From the NCBI RefSeq assembly GCF_014643375.1, contig NZ_BMJJ01000003.1:248001-312000 (forward strand): a stretch of DNA of 64,000 nt, given 5' to 3'. The position numbers and the translations under genes are program-made. Each line of letters starts with the position of its first letter. The stretch's first letter is position 1. The stretch is from Aureimonas glaciei (lineage in GTDB: Bacteria; Pseudomonadota; Alphaproteobacteria; Rhizobiales; Rhizobiaceae). The notes under the pieces are model-generated. The model worked only from the letters and a program-made list of their open reading frames with translations. It did no database searches and had not been told where the DNA came from. Shown here in pieces: positions 9,300 through 19,431 of this stretch.

Positions 9300-10139
9300 C
9301 TACCCCACGCTCGCCCCGGGCCCCGGCACCGCGCCGGGCGGGCATTTGCCGAGGATGATCATGCCGAGGACCTCGTCCTTGGTGACGTCGGACGTCGCGG
9401 CGCCGCCGACGACCTTGCCGTTCTTCATGACGACGACGCGGTCGGCGAGGTCGAAGACGTCGTGGATGTCGTGGCTGATCAGGAAGATGCCGATGCCTTC
9501 CTTCTTCAGCTGCTTGATCAGTTCGCCCACCTGCGCCGTCTCCTGGGGGCCGAGGGCGGCCGTCGGCTCGTCCATGATCAGGATGCGGGCGTTGAAGAGG
9601 ATGGCGCGGGCGATGGCGACGGACTGCCGCTGGCCGCCGGAGAGCGCCTTCACCGGCTCCTTGAAGCGGCGGAAGTTGGGGTTGAGGCGGCCCATCACTT
9701 TTCGCGCCTCCGCCTCCATCGCCGCGTCGTCGAGCGTGCCCCAGGGGGTCAGCTTCTCCCGGCCGAGGAAGAGGTTGGCGGCGGCGTCGACATTGTCGGC
9801 CAGCGCCAGCGTCTGGTAGATCGTCTCGATCCCGAAAGCCTTGGCGTCGCGCGGATTGGTGATCGCGACCTTCTTTCCCTCGACAAAGATCTCGCCCTCG
9901 CCGGCCTGGTAGGCGCCGGAGAGGATCTTGATCAGCGTCGACTTGCCCGCGCCATTGTGGCCGAGGAGGGCCACGACCTCGCCGGGATAGAGGTCGATCG
10001 AGGCGCCGTCGACGGCGTGGATGCCGCCGAAGGCGATGGAGATGCCGCGCATCTCGACGAGCGGCGGGCCGGAGCGGTCGACCGGGGCGGAATGGCCTGG
10101 GCCGTGGTCGGTGATCTCGGCCATGCTGGACGCGGTCAT
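9300..10139 (-). CDS. xylG: Xylose ABC transporter ATP-binding subunit XylG
   Basis: 279 residues with one ABC cassette: Walker [10 protein letters not shown] (about residue 60), signature [16 protein letters not shown], Walker [13 protein letters not shown], switch ISHD. E. coli XylG has two fused cassettes (about 510 residues), so this is the short type and must work as a homodimer. It overlaps xylH by four bases (ATGA) and closes the minus-strand xylF-xylH-xylG operon. Substrate assignment comes from the neighbouring xylose isomerase and kinase; other sugar-type cassettes such as FrcA look similar. Confidence 0.88.
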   Translation of the reverse strand: MTASSMAEITDHGPGHSAPVDRSGPPLVEMRGISIAFGGIHAVDGASIDLYPGEVVALLGHNGAGKSTLIKILSGAYQAGEGEIFVEGKKVAITNPRDAKAFGIETIYQTLALADNVDAAANLFLGREKLTPWGTLDDAAMEAEARKVMGRLNPNFRRFKEPVKALSGGQRQSVAIARAILFNARILIMDEPTAALGPQETAQVGELIKQLKKEGIGIFLISHDIHDVFDLADRVVVMKNGKVVGGAATSDVTKDEVLGMIILGKCPPGAVPGPGASVG

Positions 10140-11443
10140 GCGGCCCTCCTGCGGTAGACGGTGTCGATCCAGACGGCGATGACGAGGACGATGCCGACGA
10201 CGATGGACTGCAGCGGCGAGTCGACGCCGAGCAGCACCATGCCCGACTGCAGCGACTGCATCACCAGCGCGCCGAGCAGCGCCCCGGCGATGGTGCCGGC
10301 GCCGCCGGCGAGCGAGGTGCCGCCGATGACGGCGGCGGCGATGACGTAGAGCTCGTCCAGCGTCCCCTGCGCGTTCGTCGCGGCATTGAGGCGGGCGGTG
10401 GAGATGGCGGCGGAAATGCCGGCGAGCCCGCCCATCAGCATGAACACCTTCATCAGCACCCAGCGGGTGTTGATGCCGGCCAGCTCCGCCGCTTCCGGAT
10501 TGCCGCCGATGGCGAAGACGTAGCGGCCAAAGCGCGTGCGCTTGGTGACGAAGGTCATGACGATGCCGGTGACGATGGCGATGAGGACCGGAATGGCGAC
10601 GCCGTAGCCGATCAGCAAGCCGCCCTCCGGCCAGGCGATGCCGTTCGCCTCGGCATAGCGCCGGGCGATCGCCGTCGGCCAGGTATAGGCGTTGAGAACC
10701 GCGGCCGCGCCGAGGATGGCGACGAAGGCGCAGGCCGCCAGCACGGCTTCCGCCCAGACCGGGCGCAGCGGGAAGCCGAAGCGCGTGCGCTTCTGGCGGG
10801 CGAGGACGAGCGAGGCGGCGACGGCGAGGCAGGCGAGGGCGGCCAGCACCCAGGTCGCGGTCACCCCGATCGAGCCCTCGGCGCCGCCGCCCATCAGCCG
10901 GAAGGTCGAGTCCATCGGCGCGATGGTCTTGCCGGAGGCGACCCACCAGGCGGCGCCGCGCCAGACCAGGAGGCCGCCGAGCGAGACGATGAAGGATGGA
11001 ACGCCGCGATAGGCGATGATCCAGCCCTGGAAGCCGCCGATGACGGCGCCGGCGGCCACGCCGCAGACAAGCGAGAGCACCCAGGTGAACGGGCTCTCGA
11101 AGCCGAGCAGCTGCGGCAGGGTGGCGGTCTGCATCAGCGCCATGATCATGCCGGTAAAGCCGAGGATCGAGCCGACGGAGAGGTCGATGTTGCGCGTGAC
11201 GATGACCAGCACCATGCCGGTCGCCATCACCGCGACGGAGGAGGTCTGGACGGTGAGGTTCCAGAGATTGCGCGGAGTGAGGAAGATACCGCCGGAGAGG
11301 AAGTGGAAGACCACCCAGATCACCGCCAGCGCAGCCAGCATGCCGAGCATGCGGGTATCGATCTCGGTCGCTTTCAGCAGCCGTTTGACGGCGCCGTCCT
11401 GCGACGTGCGCCCGGCTGGGGCCTGCGATGGTGCCTGCGACAT
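10136..11443 (-). CDS. xylH: Xylose ABC transporter permease XylH
   Basis: 435-residue polytopic inner-membrane protein of the ribose/xylose permease family. Many hydrophobic segments are visible, with conserved pieces [18 protein letters not shown]-like ([13 protein letters not shown] near residue 85) and [20 protein letters not shown] and [16 protein letters not shown] in the C-terminal third. A strong AGGAGG site precedes the ATG. It is somewhat longer than E. coli XylH (about 390). It forms the membrane channel served by XylG and XylF. A gap of about 290 bases containing a hairpin separates it from xylF, so it may be expressed at a lower level. Confidence 0.92.
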   Translation of the reverse strand: MSQAPSQAPAGRTSQDGAVKRLLKATEIDTRMLGMLAALAVIWVVFHFLSGGIFLTPRNLWNLTVQTSSVAVMATGMVLVIVTRNIDLSVGSILGFTGMIMALMQTATLPQLLGFESPFTWVLSLVCGVAAGAVIGGFQGWIIAYRGVPSFIVSLGGLLVWRGAAWWVASGKTIAPMDSTFRLMGGGAEGSIGVTATWVLAALACLAVAASLVLARQKRTRFGFPLRPVWAEAVLAACAFVAILGAAAVLNAYTWPTAIARRYAEANGIAWPEGGLLIGYGVAIPVLIAIVTGIVMTFVTKRTRFGRYVFAIGGNPEAAELAGINTRWVLMKVFMLMGGLAGISAAISTARLNAATNAQGTLDELYVIAAAVIGGTSLAGGAGTIAGALLGALVMQSLQSGMVLLGVDSPLQSIVVGIVLVIAVWIDTVYRRRAA

Positions 11444-11699
11444 CGTCGCCTCCTGCTGTTGGATCGACCGCTTCTGGCGGCGGCTTTCGGCTTGTCCTGC
11501 CGGGCAGCGTTGGCCCCACGGCTTGTTGTCCGGTCCACCGGCGAACCGCCGGGGTGCGCCGGCCGCGACGGGCGAGACCGCCGCAGATGCCGTGCGCCTG
11601 CCGGCCCCATGGCGCGAGGGGGCAAAGCTGGCATGCCTGCGACGGCGCTGGGGTTGCGGCCTCGGCGGGGTCGCCTAAAGGCACGCCGTCGGTCAGAGA

Positions 11700-11730
11700 C
11701 GGCCGCGCATCCCCGGGGGAGGCGCGGCCG
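11700..11730 (-). other. Intercistronic stem-loop xylF-xylH
   Basis: CGGCCGCGC (11700-11708) pairs with GCGCGGCCG (11722-11730), with a further CCCC/GGGG inside the loop. It begins six bases after the xylF stop. There is no T-run. Such stems after a binding-protein gene often protect the upstream message and lower downstream expression; that role is inferred. Confidence 0.6.
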
Positions 11731-11736
11731 ACTGGC

Positions 11737-12780
11737 TTACTGGCAGGCGGCGACCGTGGTGTCGGTCACGCCCTGGCAGACGACGTCCTTCGCCACCCAG
11801 CCGGCATCGATGATGGTGCCGAGGTTTTCCTTGGTGATGGCGATGGGGGTCAGAAAGATGGATTCCATCTCGATGCCCTTGGCGCCGCCGTTGAAGGCGG
11901 TGACGCCGGCGATGTCGCCCATCGCCTTGCCGTCGGCGAGCTCGATCGCGATTTCGGCGGCGCGCTTGCCGAGTTCGCGCGAGTCCTTCCAGACCGACAC
12001 GGTCTGGGTTCCCCGGGCGATGCGGTTCAGTGCGGCGAAGTCGGCGTCCTGGCCGGAGACCGGCACGGAGCCGGCGAGACCCTGCGCTTCCAGCGCCGCG
12101 ATGGCGCCGCCGGCGGTGCCGTCATTGGAGGCGACCACGGCCGCGACCTCGTTGTTGTTGGCCGTCAGGATCTGCTCCATGTTGGCCTGGGCGTTCTCGG
12201 GCAGCCAGCCGTCGGTATAGGCCTCGCCGACATTCTTGATCTTGCCGGCGTCCATCGCCTCCTTCAGCACTTCGACCTGGCCGGCGAAGAGGAAGTCGGC
12301 GTTCGGATCGGCGGACGAGCCCTTGATGAAGGCGTAGTTGCCCTCGGGGGCGACCTTCATGACCTCGCGCGCCTGGATGCGCCCGACTTCCTTGTTGTCG
12401 AAGGTGATGTAGAAGGCGTCCTTGTTCTCGATCAGCCGGTCATAGCCGACGACCGGGATGCCCTCGTTGACGGCCTTCTCGACCGCCGGGCCGATCGCAT
12501 CGGAATCCTGGGCGAGGATGATGAGGGCGTTGGCGCCCTGCGAGATCAGGCTCTCGACGTCGGTGAGCTGCTTGGCGGCGGACGACTGCGCGTCGGCCGA
12601 GATATACTTTCCGCCGGCGGCCTCGATGGCGGCCTTGATCGCGGCTTCGTCGGTCTTCCAACGCTCTTCCTGGAAATTCGACCAGGACACGCCGATGGTC
12701 TTGCCGGCCTGCGCGAACGCCGTTCCCGTCAGCAGGCACGAAAACGCTGCGCCCGCGAGGGCGAGGGTCAATCTCTTCAT
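11737..12780 (-). CDS. xylF: D-xylose-binding periplasmic protein XylF
   Basis: 347 residues with a Sec signal peptide ([19 protein letters not shown], cleavage near AFA-QA). The mature part has the sugar-binding type 1 periplasmic fold: [37 protein letters not shown], and [20 protein letters not shown]. Length is close to E. coli XylF (330). The ribosome site GGGAGGAAC precedes the ATG. It is the first gene of the minus-strand transporter operon and shares its control region with the divergent xylR. It delivers D-xylose to XylH. Confidence 0.95.
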   Translation of the reverse strand: MKRLTLALAGAAFSCLLTGTAFAQAGKTIGVSWSNFQEERWKTDEAAIKAAIEAAGGKYISADAQSSAAKQLTDVESLISQGANALIILAQDSDAIGPAVEKAVNEGIPVVGYDRLIENKDAFYITFDNKEVGRIQAREVMKVAPEGNYAFIKGSSADPNADFLFAGQVEVLKEAMDAGKIKNVGEAYTDGWLPENAQANMEQILTANNNEVAAVVASNDGTAGGAIAALEAQGLAGSVPVSGQDADFAALNRIARGTQTVSVWKDSRELGKRAAEIAIELADGKAMGDIAGVTAFNGGAKGIEMESIFLTPIAITKENLGTIIDAGWVAKDVVCQGVTDTTVAACQ

Positions 12781-12866
12781 GGTGTTCCTCCCAGAGGCGC
12801 GTGGCGCCCGTCAAAAACCCGGGACTCTCCCATCCCGTCGAGTGCCTGGAAAAGCATCGAACTGAC

Positions 12867-12916
12867 TTTTTCCAAGCCTCGGAAAAAATCGTGACAGACA
12901 AAATTATCCGTGTCAA
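12867..12916. promoter_or_regulatory. Putative xyl operator/promoter region
   Basis: Inverted repeat TTTTTCC-7-GGAAAAA (12867-12873, 12881-12887) in an AT-rich patch between the divergent xylF and xylR genes. A related half-site TGGAAAAG occurs at 12847-12854. Further right, TTGACA is present on the minus strand (12916-12911), a possible -35 for xylF. The repeat is the best candidate for a XylR operator; no experimental site is visible from sequence. Confidence 0.5.
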
Positions 12917-12986
12917 CATGGCGACAATCACCGGCGACGCCTCGGCAACGGGGCCGCAAGCCGGGGCGGGAGGAGCCGGAAACAGC

Positions 12987-14240
12987 ATGCTTTCGAAGGC
13001 GGACGCCGATGCCGTCCGGTCGCAGAACCGTCGCATCATCCTCGACCATTTTCGCCGCTTCAAGGTGTCGACGCGCCGCCGCATGAGCGAGGCGACGGGC
13101 CTGTCCCTGTCCTCCACCTCGGCGATCGGCAGCGACATGGTGCGGAGCGCCATCCTCAGCGAGATCGGCTCCGCCGAGCCCCCGAAAGGGCGCGGCCGGC
13201 CAGAGGTGAGCCTCGAACTCTGCGGCGCGGTCGCGCGCGTCGCCGCCGTCAACATCACCGTCGGCGAGATCGCCGTGACGGTCTGCGATTATGCCGGCGC
13301 GACCCTGGCCACCGGGAGGCGGGAACTCGGGCTCTCCCAGCTTTCGCCGGGTGAGCTGGTCGAGGCCGTGCTGACGCTGCTTTCCCAGACGACGGCCGGC
13401 GGCGTGATGGGCGAGGGCGCCCTGCGCCAGATCGTCGTCTGCGTGCAGGGCGTGACCGACGCGGCCGAGCGGCGCATCGCCTGGTCGCCGGTTCTGCAGA
13501 TGCGCGACGTCGACATCGCGACGCCGATCGAGGCGGCGACGGGGGCGGCGACGCGCATCCTCAACGATTGCGGCGCCATGCCGGAGCGGTTTCGCTGGGG
13601 CAACGAGGTCGAGGCCGCCGATTTCGCCACGCTGTTCATCGGCTTCGGCGTCGGCATGGGGCTGAAACTCGGCGGCCGCACGTTTCGCGGCTCGCACACC
13701 TCGGCGGTCGAATTCGGCCATCTCAACCACATTCCGCGCGGCGACCTCTGCCGCTGCGGCAACCGCGGCTGCATCGAGGCCTATGCCGGCGACTACGCAA
13801 TCTGGCGCGCCGCCCGTGGCGCACCCTCGGCGGTCGAGCGCCGGGTGCCGGACGCCGACATGCGGGGCCTGGCGGCCGCCGCGCGCGGCGGCGAGGGCGC
13901 GGCGAAAGAGGCTTTCGCGCGCGCCGGCGAGGCCATCGGCTACGGTCTCGGGCGCCTGTTCGCGCTGATCGACCCGCTGCCGATCGTCTTCGTCGGCTCG
14001 GGCGCGGCGGCGATGGACCTGCTCGAACCCTCGATCCGGCGCGGCATCGCCGAAAGCGCCATCGCCGGGGCCGGCGCCGACATTCCCTTCCACGTCCTGC
14101 CCGATGTCGACCGCGTCACCATGGAGGCCGCTACGACGCTGGCGCTGGCGGCCGTCGACGAGGAGTTTTCGCGGGCGCCCAGCGCCGGCGCGCGAATGGA
14201 GACGGTGGCGCCGATCCTGGCGGCGGAAGCCATGCCGTGA
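12987..14240 (+). CDS. xylR: ROK-family xylose repressor
   Basis: ROK-type repressor with N-terminal winged helix ([36 protein letters not shown]) and C-terminal sugar-kinase-like domain. The zinc-binding signature [15 protein letters not shown] is at about residue 255, preceded by [12 protein letters not shown]. The start is uncertain: ATG at 12987 ([10 protein letters not shown]) fits the family, while the frame is open back to an ATG at 12918. It is divergent from xylF and upstream of xylA, so it most likely represses both arms in the absence of xylose. It is distinct from the AraC-type XylR of E. coli. Confidence 0.87.
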   Translation: MLSKADADAVRSQNRRIILDHFRRFKVSTRRRMSEATGLSLSSTSAIGSDMVRSAILSEIGSAEPPKGRGRPEVSLELCGAVARVAAVNITVGEIAVTVCDYAGATLATGRRELGLSQLSPGELVEAVLTLLSQTTAGGVMGEGALRQIVVCVQGVTDAAERRIAWSPVLQMRDVDIATPIEAATGAATRILNDCGAMPERFRWGNEVEAADFATLFIGFGVGMGLKLGGRTFRGSHTSAVEFGHLNHIPRGDLCRCGNRGCIEAYAGDYAIWRAARGAPSAVERRVPDADMRGLAAAARGGEGAAKEAFARAGEAIGYGLGRLFALIDPLPIVFVGSGAAAMDLLEPSIRRGIAESAIAGAGADIPFHVLPDVDRVTMEAATTLALAAVDEEFSRAPSAGARMETVAPILAAEAMP

Positions 14241-14409
14241 CGGCGCCCCGCTTGGAGGCCCCGCCGGACGCCCCGTCCGGACGCCCGGTCGACCGCTCCG
14301 CCGGACAGACGGGCGACCGGCCGCCCCGCTTGCCTCGTCCCGTCGATGTGAGATACGCAACCCCGGTTCCAGCCCCTGGCCGGACCGCCGCACTGCTCGG
14401 AGGAGCCCC

Positions 14410-15720
14410 ATGACCACCTCGTTCTTTACGCGCACCGAACCCGTCGCCTTCGCCGGCGAGGCCTCGACCGATCCGCTCGCCTTCCGCTTCTACGACAAGG
14501 ACCGGATGGTGATGGGCAAGCGCATGGAGGAGCATCTGCGCTTTTCCGTTGCCTATTGGCACTCCTTCACCTGGCCGGGCGGCGACCCCTTCGGCGGCGA
14601 GACTTTTCTGCGCCCCTGGATGCACGGCGGCGACGAGCTGAGCCAGGCGAAGGCCAAGGCCGAGGTGGCCTTCGAGATGTTCCGCCTGCTCGACGTGCCC
14701 TTCTTCGCCTTCCACGACGTCGACGTCGCGCCGGAAGGGGCGTCGCTGACCGAATCCAACAGCAACCTCGCCGTCATCACCGACATCTTCGCCGAGAAGA
14801 TGCAGAGCGCGAAGGTAAAGCTGCTCTGGGGCACCGCCAACCTCTTCTCCAACCGCCGCTACATGGCGGGCGCGGCGACCAATCCGGACCCGGACGTCTT
14901 CGCTTATGCCTGCGGCCAGGTGAAGGCCGCGATCGATGCCACCCATAAGCTGAACGGCGCGAACTTCGTCTGCTGGGGCGGGCGCGAGGGCTACGAGACG
15001 CTGCTGAACACCGACATGAAGAAGGAGCTCGACCAGCTCGGCCGCTTCCTCTCCATGCTCGTCGACTACAAGCACAAGATCGGTTTCTCCGGCCCGATCC
15101 TGATCGAGCCGAAGCCGAAGGAGCCGACAAAGCACCAGTACGATTACGACACGGCGACGGTCTACGGCTTCCTTGAGCGCTACGGCCTGACCAAGGACGT
15201 GAAGCTGAACCTCGAGCAGAACCATGCGATCCTCGCCGGCCATTCCTTCGAGCACGAGGTGAAGCTCGCTTATGCGCTCGGCATCTTCGGCTCGCTCGAC
15301 GTCAACCGCGGCGACGACCTGCTCGGCTGGGACACCGACCAGTTCGCCATGGACGCCAAGGAAATGGCGCTGGTCTTCCACGAAATGCTCAAACATGGCG
15401 GCTTCTCCACCGGCGGCCTGAACTTCGACGCCAAGATCCGCCGCCAGTCGATCGAGCCGGACGACCTTTTGATCGCCCATGTCGCCTCGATGGACACCTG
15501 CGCGCGCGGGCTTCTGGCCGCCGAGAAGATGCTCGCCGACGGTGCGCTGACGGGGCCGCTCGCCGAGCGCTATGCCGGCTGGTCGGGCGAGGAAGGCCAG
15601 GCCATGGCCTCGGGCGGGCGCACGCTCGAAGCAATCGCCGCGCGTGCCGAGGGGCTCGACCCGCAGCCGCGGTCGGGCCGCCAGGAGCTGCTCGAAGGCA
15701 TCGTCAACCGCTACGTCTGA
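14410..15720 (+). CDS. xylA: D-xylose isomerase
   Basis: 436 residues, the usual length of class II xylose isomerases. It begins with the typical lead ending [20 protein letters not shown], then [17 protein letters not shown]. Active-site elements include [13 protein letters not shown] (catalytic His), [33 protein letters not shown] (metal-binding Glu) and [17 protein letters not shown], plus SLDVNRGD. It converts D-xylose to D-xylulose in the cytoplasm. AGGAGC precedes the ATG. It lies between xylR and xylB on the same strand, with a strong terminator directly after it. Confidence 0.97.
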   Translation: MTTSFFTRTEPVAFAGEASTDPLAFRFYDKDRMVMGKRMEEHLRFSVAYWHSFTWPGGDPFGGETFLRPWMHGGDELSQAKAKAEVAFEMFRLLDVPFFAFHDVDVAPEGASLTESNSNLAVITDIFAEKMQSAKVKLLWGTANLFSNRRYMAGAATNPDPDVFAYACGQVKAAIDATHKLNGANFVCWGGREGYETLLNTDMKKELDQLGRFLSMLVDYKHKIGFSGPILIEPKPKEPTKHQYDYDTATVYGFLERYGLTKDVKLNLEQNHAILAGHSFEHEVKLAYALGIFGSLDVNRGDDLLGWDTDQFAMDAKEMALVFHEMLKHGGFSTGGLNFDAKIRRQSIEPDDLLIAHVASMDTCARGLLAAEKMLADGALTGPLAERYAGWSGEEGQAMASGGRTLEAIAARAEGLDPQPRSGRQELLEGIVNRYV

Positions 15721-15743
15721 CCGCGCTTCGCGCCCTGTACCCC

Positions 15744-15785
15744 GCGGGCCGCCCTGCAGTTGACGCAGGGCGGCCCGCCGTTTTT
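15744..15785 (+). terminator. Rho-independent terminator after xylA
   Basis: A perfect 14-bp stem (GCGGGCCGCCCTGC at 15744-15757 with GCAGGGCGGCCCGC at 15765-15778), a 7-base loop, then CG and five T (15781-15785). It begins 24 bases after the xylA stop and ends before the xylB start at 15835, so xylB must rely on read-through or its own promoter. Confidence 0.88.
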
Positions 15786-15834
15786 GATCCGACTCCCGGC
15801 CTCGTGGCCGGACCTCATCGAGAAGGCCGATCAC

Positions 15835-17277
15835 ATGCCGAACTATCTGGGTTTCGACCTCGGGACCTCCTCGCTGAAGGTCCTCATCATCGGCGAGGAC
15901 CAGGCGCCGATCGCCACCGCCAGCGTGCCACTGACGGTCGAGCGGCCCGATTTCGGCTGGTCCGAGCAGGACCCGGCCTCCTGGATCGCCGCCTGCCAGA
16001 CGGCGATGGGGATGCTGAAGGCGAGCCATGCCGAGGCGCTGGCCCGGGTCGAGGGAATCGGCCTCTCCGGCCACATGCACGGCGCCACGCTGGTCGGCCC
16101 CGACGACAGGGTGCTGCGCCCCTGCATCCTGTGGAACGACACCCGCTCGCATGAGGAGGCGCACGAGCTCGACGACGCCCAGTCGCGGGCGATCACCGGC
16201 AACATCGTCTTCCCAGGCTTCACCGCGCCGAAACTGCTGTGGGTGCAGCGGCACGAGCCCGAGATCTTCGCCAAGATTCGCCGCGTCCTGCTGCCGAAGG
16301 ATTTTCTGCGCCTCTGGCTGACCGGCGAGGCGGTCTCGGAAATGTCCGACGCCGCGGGCACGGCCTGGCTCGACACCGGCGCGCGCGAATGGTCGCCGGA
16401 AATGCTGGCGCGCACGGGCCTGACGCTCGATCACATGCCGCTTCTGGTCGAAGGCACCGAAGTCAGCGGCACGCTGCGGCCGGATCTCGCGGCGGAATGG
16501 GGCCTCGGTCTCGGCATCGTCGTCGCCGGCGGTGGCGGCGACAATGCAGCTTCGGCCTGCGGCGTCGGCATCGTCCGACCGGGCTCGGGCTTTCTGTCGC
16601 TCGGCACGTCGGGCGTGCTGTTCACCACAGCGGCGAGCTATGCGCCGCGGCCGGAAACGGCCGTGCACACGTTCTGCCATGCGCTGCCGAACACCTGGCA
16701 CCAGATGGGCGTGACGCTCTCCGCCGCCGGTTCGCTCGAATGGCTGAGCAAGCTCCTGCGCGAGACGCCGGGCGAGCTGACCCAAGCGCTCGGGACGGAC
16801 GTTCAGGCGCCCGGCCGGCTCCTCTTCCTGCCCTATCTCTCGGGCGAGCGCACGCCGCACAACGATGCCGCCATCCGCGGCGTCTTCGCCGGCCTCGAGG
16901 CCGACACCGACCGGCCGGACATGACGCGGACTGTGCTCGAGGGCGTCGCTTTCTCGATGCGCGACTGCCTCGTCGCCGGCGGCGGCACGGTCGACCGGCT
17001 GGTCGCCGTCGGCGCCGGCTCGCGCTCGGCCTACTGGCTGGAGCTGATGGCGACGGTGCTGGACTGCGAGATCGTGCTGCCGGCGGCGGGCGATTTCGGC
17101 GCGGCGCTGGGCGCAGCAAGGCTGGGCCTGTGCGCAGCCACCGGTGCCGATCCCCTGGAGATCATGAGTGAGCCGCCGATCGCGCGCGCCTTCGCGCCGC
17201 GCCGGGACCTCGCCGCCGCCGTCGACGAGGCCTATGGCCGCTACCGCGCGCTCTATCCCGCCCTGCGCCATGCCTGA
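15835..17277 (+). CDS. xylB: Xylulokinase
   Basis: 480-residue FGGY-family kinase phosphorylating D-xylulose to xylulose-5-phosphate, which enters the pentose phosphate pathway. The N-terminal ATPase motif FDLGTSSLKVLIIGED, the substrate-binding GLSGHMHGATLV and the C-terminal FGGY region (GVAFSMRDCLVAGGG; VGAGSRSAYWLELMA) are all present. The ATG at 15835 has GAGAAGG upstream; longer readings would start inside the xylA terminator stem and are unlikely. Together with xylA it forms the isomerase pathway of xylose use. Confidence 0.95.
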   Translation: MPNYLGFDLGTSSLKVLIIGEDQAPIATASVPLTVERPDFGWSEQDPASWIAACQTAMGMLKASHAEALARVEGIGLSGHMHGATLVGPDDRVLRPCILWNDTRSHEEAHELDDAQSRAITGNIVFPGFTAPKLLWVQRHEPEIFAKIRRVLLPKDFLRLWLTGEAVSEMSDAAGTAWLDTGAREWSPEMLARTGLTLDHMPLLVEGTEVSGTLRPDLAAEWGLGLGIVVAGGGGDNAASACGVGIVRPGSGFLSLGTSGVLFTTAASYAPRPETAVHTFCHALPNTWHQMGVTLSAAGSLEWLSKLLRETPGELTQALGTDVQAPGRLLFLPYLSGERTPHNDAAIRGVFAGLEADTDRPDMTRTVLEGVAFSMRDCLVAGGGTVDRLVAVGAGSRSAYWLELMATVLDCEIVLPAAGDFGAALGAARLGLCAATGADPLEIMSEPPIARAFAPRRDLAAAVDEAYGRYRALYPALRHA

Positions 17278-17494
17278 CGGCGGGCCAACGCGGCAATGAT
17301 CTTGGTTACCAAGGTCTTGCGGTCGCGAGGTAGCCAACAAACTTGTGCGGCGGGCCGTTCCCCGGGGGCAAGCCGGCTCTAGCCATTGACGCGGGTCATC
17401 ATATACGCACAGGGATGCCTGGGGTTTTTCGCCCCTTCGTGCCGCCTTGCCGGCCGGGGATGGCGCCCATGTCGCGACAGGAACCTGCACACCG

Positions 17495-18982
17495 ATGAAG
17501 ATGCCCGACCGCCTGTCCAACCGCTTCATCCTGATCTCGCTGGTCTCCGGTTTCTTTTCCCTCATCGTCGCTGTCGGCGCTGCGATGTGGGGACTGTCGC
17601 AGTCGCAGGAGATCGGTCGGCTGGTGTCGCACACCTATGAGGTGGAGCAGGCGATCCTGCAGTTCCGCGGTCTGACGGAGCGCGTCGAGTCGGCACGGCG
17701 GGGCTATCTGCTGGACCCGGCCGACGACCTGCTCGCGACCCTCGACGACGCGGTGACCAGCCGGACGGCGGTCATGGACAGGATCGGATCGCTGACCAGC
17801 GACAACCCGGTGCAGATCGATGCGCTGGCGACGTTGAGGACGCGGAGCGCCGCCCATCTCGACCAGATCACGCGCTCGATCGCGCTTCGCCGCACCGAGG
17901 GACCGGAGGCGGCGCAGGCGGCGTTCGCGGCGGCAGGGCGCGACATCCTGAACGAGCTGCGCGAGACGGCGCGGCGGATGTCGGAGGAGGAGCAGCGCCT
18001 CCTCCTCACCCGCCGCGAAAGCCAGGAAGAGGGCATCGCTCTTTCCTACATCCTGCTGGCCGTCTCCGGCATTCTCCTGCTTCTGGTGGCGGCGGTGACG
18101 AGCGTCTCGCTGCGGCAGAATTTCCGCGACGTGAAGCGCTCGCGCGACACGCTGCGCGACCTCAACGACAATCTCGAGACCGCCGTGCTGATGCGCACCG
18201 CCGACCTGCAGCGGGCGAACGACGAGATCCAGCGCTTCGCCTATATCGTCTCGCACGATCTGCGCTCGCCGCTGGTCAACGTGATGGGCTTCACCAGCGA
18301 GCTCGACGCCGTGGTCAAGCCGCTGGCGGAGCTGATCGAGAAGGTCGATGTCGAGGCGCCGGCGCTGGTCACCGAGGAAGTGCGCCTGGCGGTCCGGGAG
18401 GATCTGCCCGAGGCGATCGGTTTCATCCGCTCCTCGACGCAGAAGATGGACCGGCTGATCAACGCCATCCTGCGCCTGTCGCGCGAAGGCAGGCGCGTCA
18501 TCACGCCCGAGCCGCTCGACGTCGGCACCATGCTCGACGGCATCGTCGACAGCATGCAGCATCGCCTCACCGAGGTCGGCGCCGAAGTCGAGATCGAGAA
18601 GCCATTGCCGAAGATCGTCAGCGACCGCGTCGCCGTCGAGCAGATCCTGTCCAACCTCGTCGAGAACGCGGTGAAATATCTCAAGCCCGGGCGTCCGGGA
18701 AGGGTCGTCGTCCGCGCCAAGCGCGCCGCCGGACGGGTCGTCTTCGAGGTCGAGGACAACGGCCGAGGCATCGATCCGAAGGACCATGAGCGGATCTTCG
18801 ATCTTTTCCGCCGCTCGGGCGCGCAGGACCAGCCCGGCGAGGGCATCGGACTCGCCCATGTCCGGGCGCTGGCCTATCGTCTCGGCGGCACGATCAGCTG
18901 CGAATCCAGCCTCGGCGAGGGCGCGACGTTCCGCCTGTCCATGCCGCCGCAGTTTCAACTCAACAAGGAAGGTGCCAAGTGA
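17495..18982 (+). CDS. CHASE3-domain sensor histidine kinase
   Basis: 495 residues. One N-terminal transmembrane helix (ILISLVSGFFSLIVAVGAAM) and a second at about residue 190 (ILLAVSGILLLLVAAVTSVS) enclose an extracytoplasmic region resembling CHASE3 (VESARRGYLLDPADD). The cytoplasmic part has a HisKA H-box YIVSHDLRSPLVNVMG, an N-box LSNLVENAVKYL and the ATP-binding G-boxes VEDNGRGID and GEGIGLAHV. The H-box type resembles kinases that pair with single-domain response regulators. Its stop overlaps the next gene's start (GTGA). The ligand is unknown. The start at 17495 is favoured over 17447 because the membrane helix then begins close to the N-terminus. Confidence 0.85.
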   Translation: MKMPDRLSNRFILISLVSGFFSLIVAVGAAMWGLSQSQEIGRLVSHTYEVEQAILQFRGLTERVESARRGYLLDPADDLLATLDDAVTSRTAVMDRIGSLTSDNPVQIDALATLRTRSAAHLDQITRSIALRRTEGPEAAQAAFAAAGRDILNELRETARRMSEEEQRLLLTRRESQEEGIALSYILLAVSGILLLLVAAVTSVSLRQNFRDVKRSRDTLRDLNDNLETAVLMRTADLQRANDEIQRFAYIVSHDLRSPLVNVMGFTSELDAVVKPLAELIEKVDVEAPALVTEEVRLAVREDLPEAIGFIRSSTQKMDRLINAILRLSREGRRVITPEPLDVGTMLDGIVDSMQHRLTEVGAEVEIEKPLPKIVSDRVAVEQILSNLVENAVKYLKPGRPGRVVVRAKRAAGRVVFEVEDNGRGIDPKDHERIFDLFRRSGAQDQPGEGIGLAHVRALAYRLGGTISCESSLGEGATFRLSMPPQFQLNKEGAK

Positions 18983-19431
18983 CCGGCCATCAGACCGTGA
19001 ATATCGTGATGATCGAGGATGACGAGGGCCATGCCCGCCTCATCGAAAAGAACATCCGCCGCGCCGGCGTCACCAACGCCATCCGCCACTTCACCGACGG
19101 CACCTCGGCGATGGAATACCTCTTCCACGCGCCCGACGGCCCGGCGATGAACGGACCGGCGCTGGTGCTGCTCGACCTCAACCTGCCGGACATGAGCGGC
19201 ACCGACATCCTGCAGCGGATGAAGGCGGAAGGCAGCGCGCTCCGGCGCACGCCGGTGGTCGTCCTGACCACCACGGACGACAAGGTCGAGATCCAGCGCT
19301 GCTACGATCTCGGCGCCAATGTCTACATCACCAAGCCGGTGAACTACGAATCCTTCGCCCAGGCGATCCGCCAGCTCGGCCTGTTCCTGACGGTCATCCA
19401 GGTGCCGGAAGTCGAGGCCGACGCGGGATGA
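18979..19431 (+). CDS. Single-domain response regulator (Rcp1-like)
   Basis: 150 residues consisting of one receiver domain and no output domain. Acidic pocket VMIEDDEGHARLIEKNIRR, phosphoacceptor Asp in VLLDLNLPDMSGTDIL, conserved Thr in VVLTTTDD and Lys in YITKPVNYE. It starts with GTG inside the end of the kinase gene and overlaps the following gene by four bases. It probably receives phosphate from the upstream kinase and either buffers it or relays it within the three-gene unit. Confidence 0.88.
   Translation: MTGHQTVNIVMIEDDEGHARLIEKNIRRAGVTNAIRHFTDGTSAMEYLFHAPDGPAMNGPALVLLDLNLPDMSGTDILQRMKAEGSALRRTPVVVLTTTDDKVEIQRCYDLGANVYITKPVNYESFAQAIRQLGLFLTVIQVPEVEADAG

Noticed and set aside
12777-14435. 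Minus-strand open frame opposite xylR
   Set aside because: Antisense shadow of a ROK repressor with a clear Cys signature; no ribosome site or family match.
14131-17634. Minus-strand open frame of about 1,170 codons opposite xylA/xylB
   Set aside because: It mirrors the third-position GC of xylA and xylB. The encoded text is Arg/Gly/Ala-rich without motifs.
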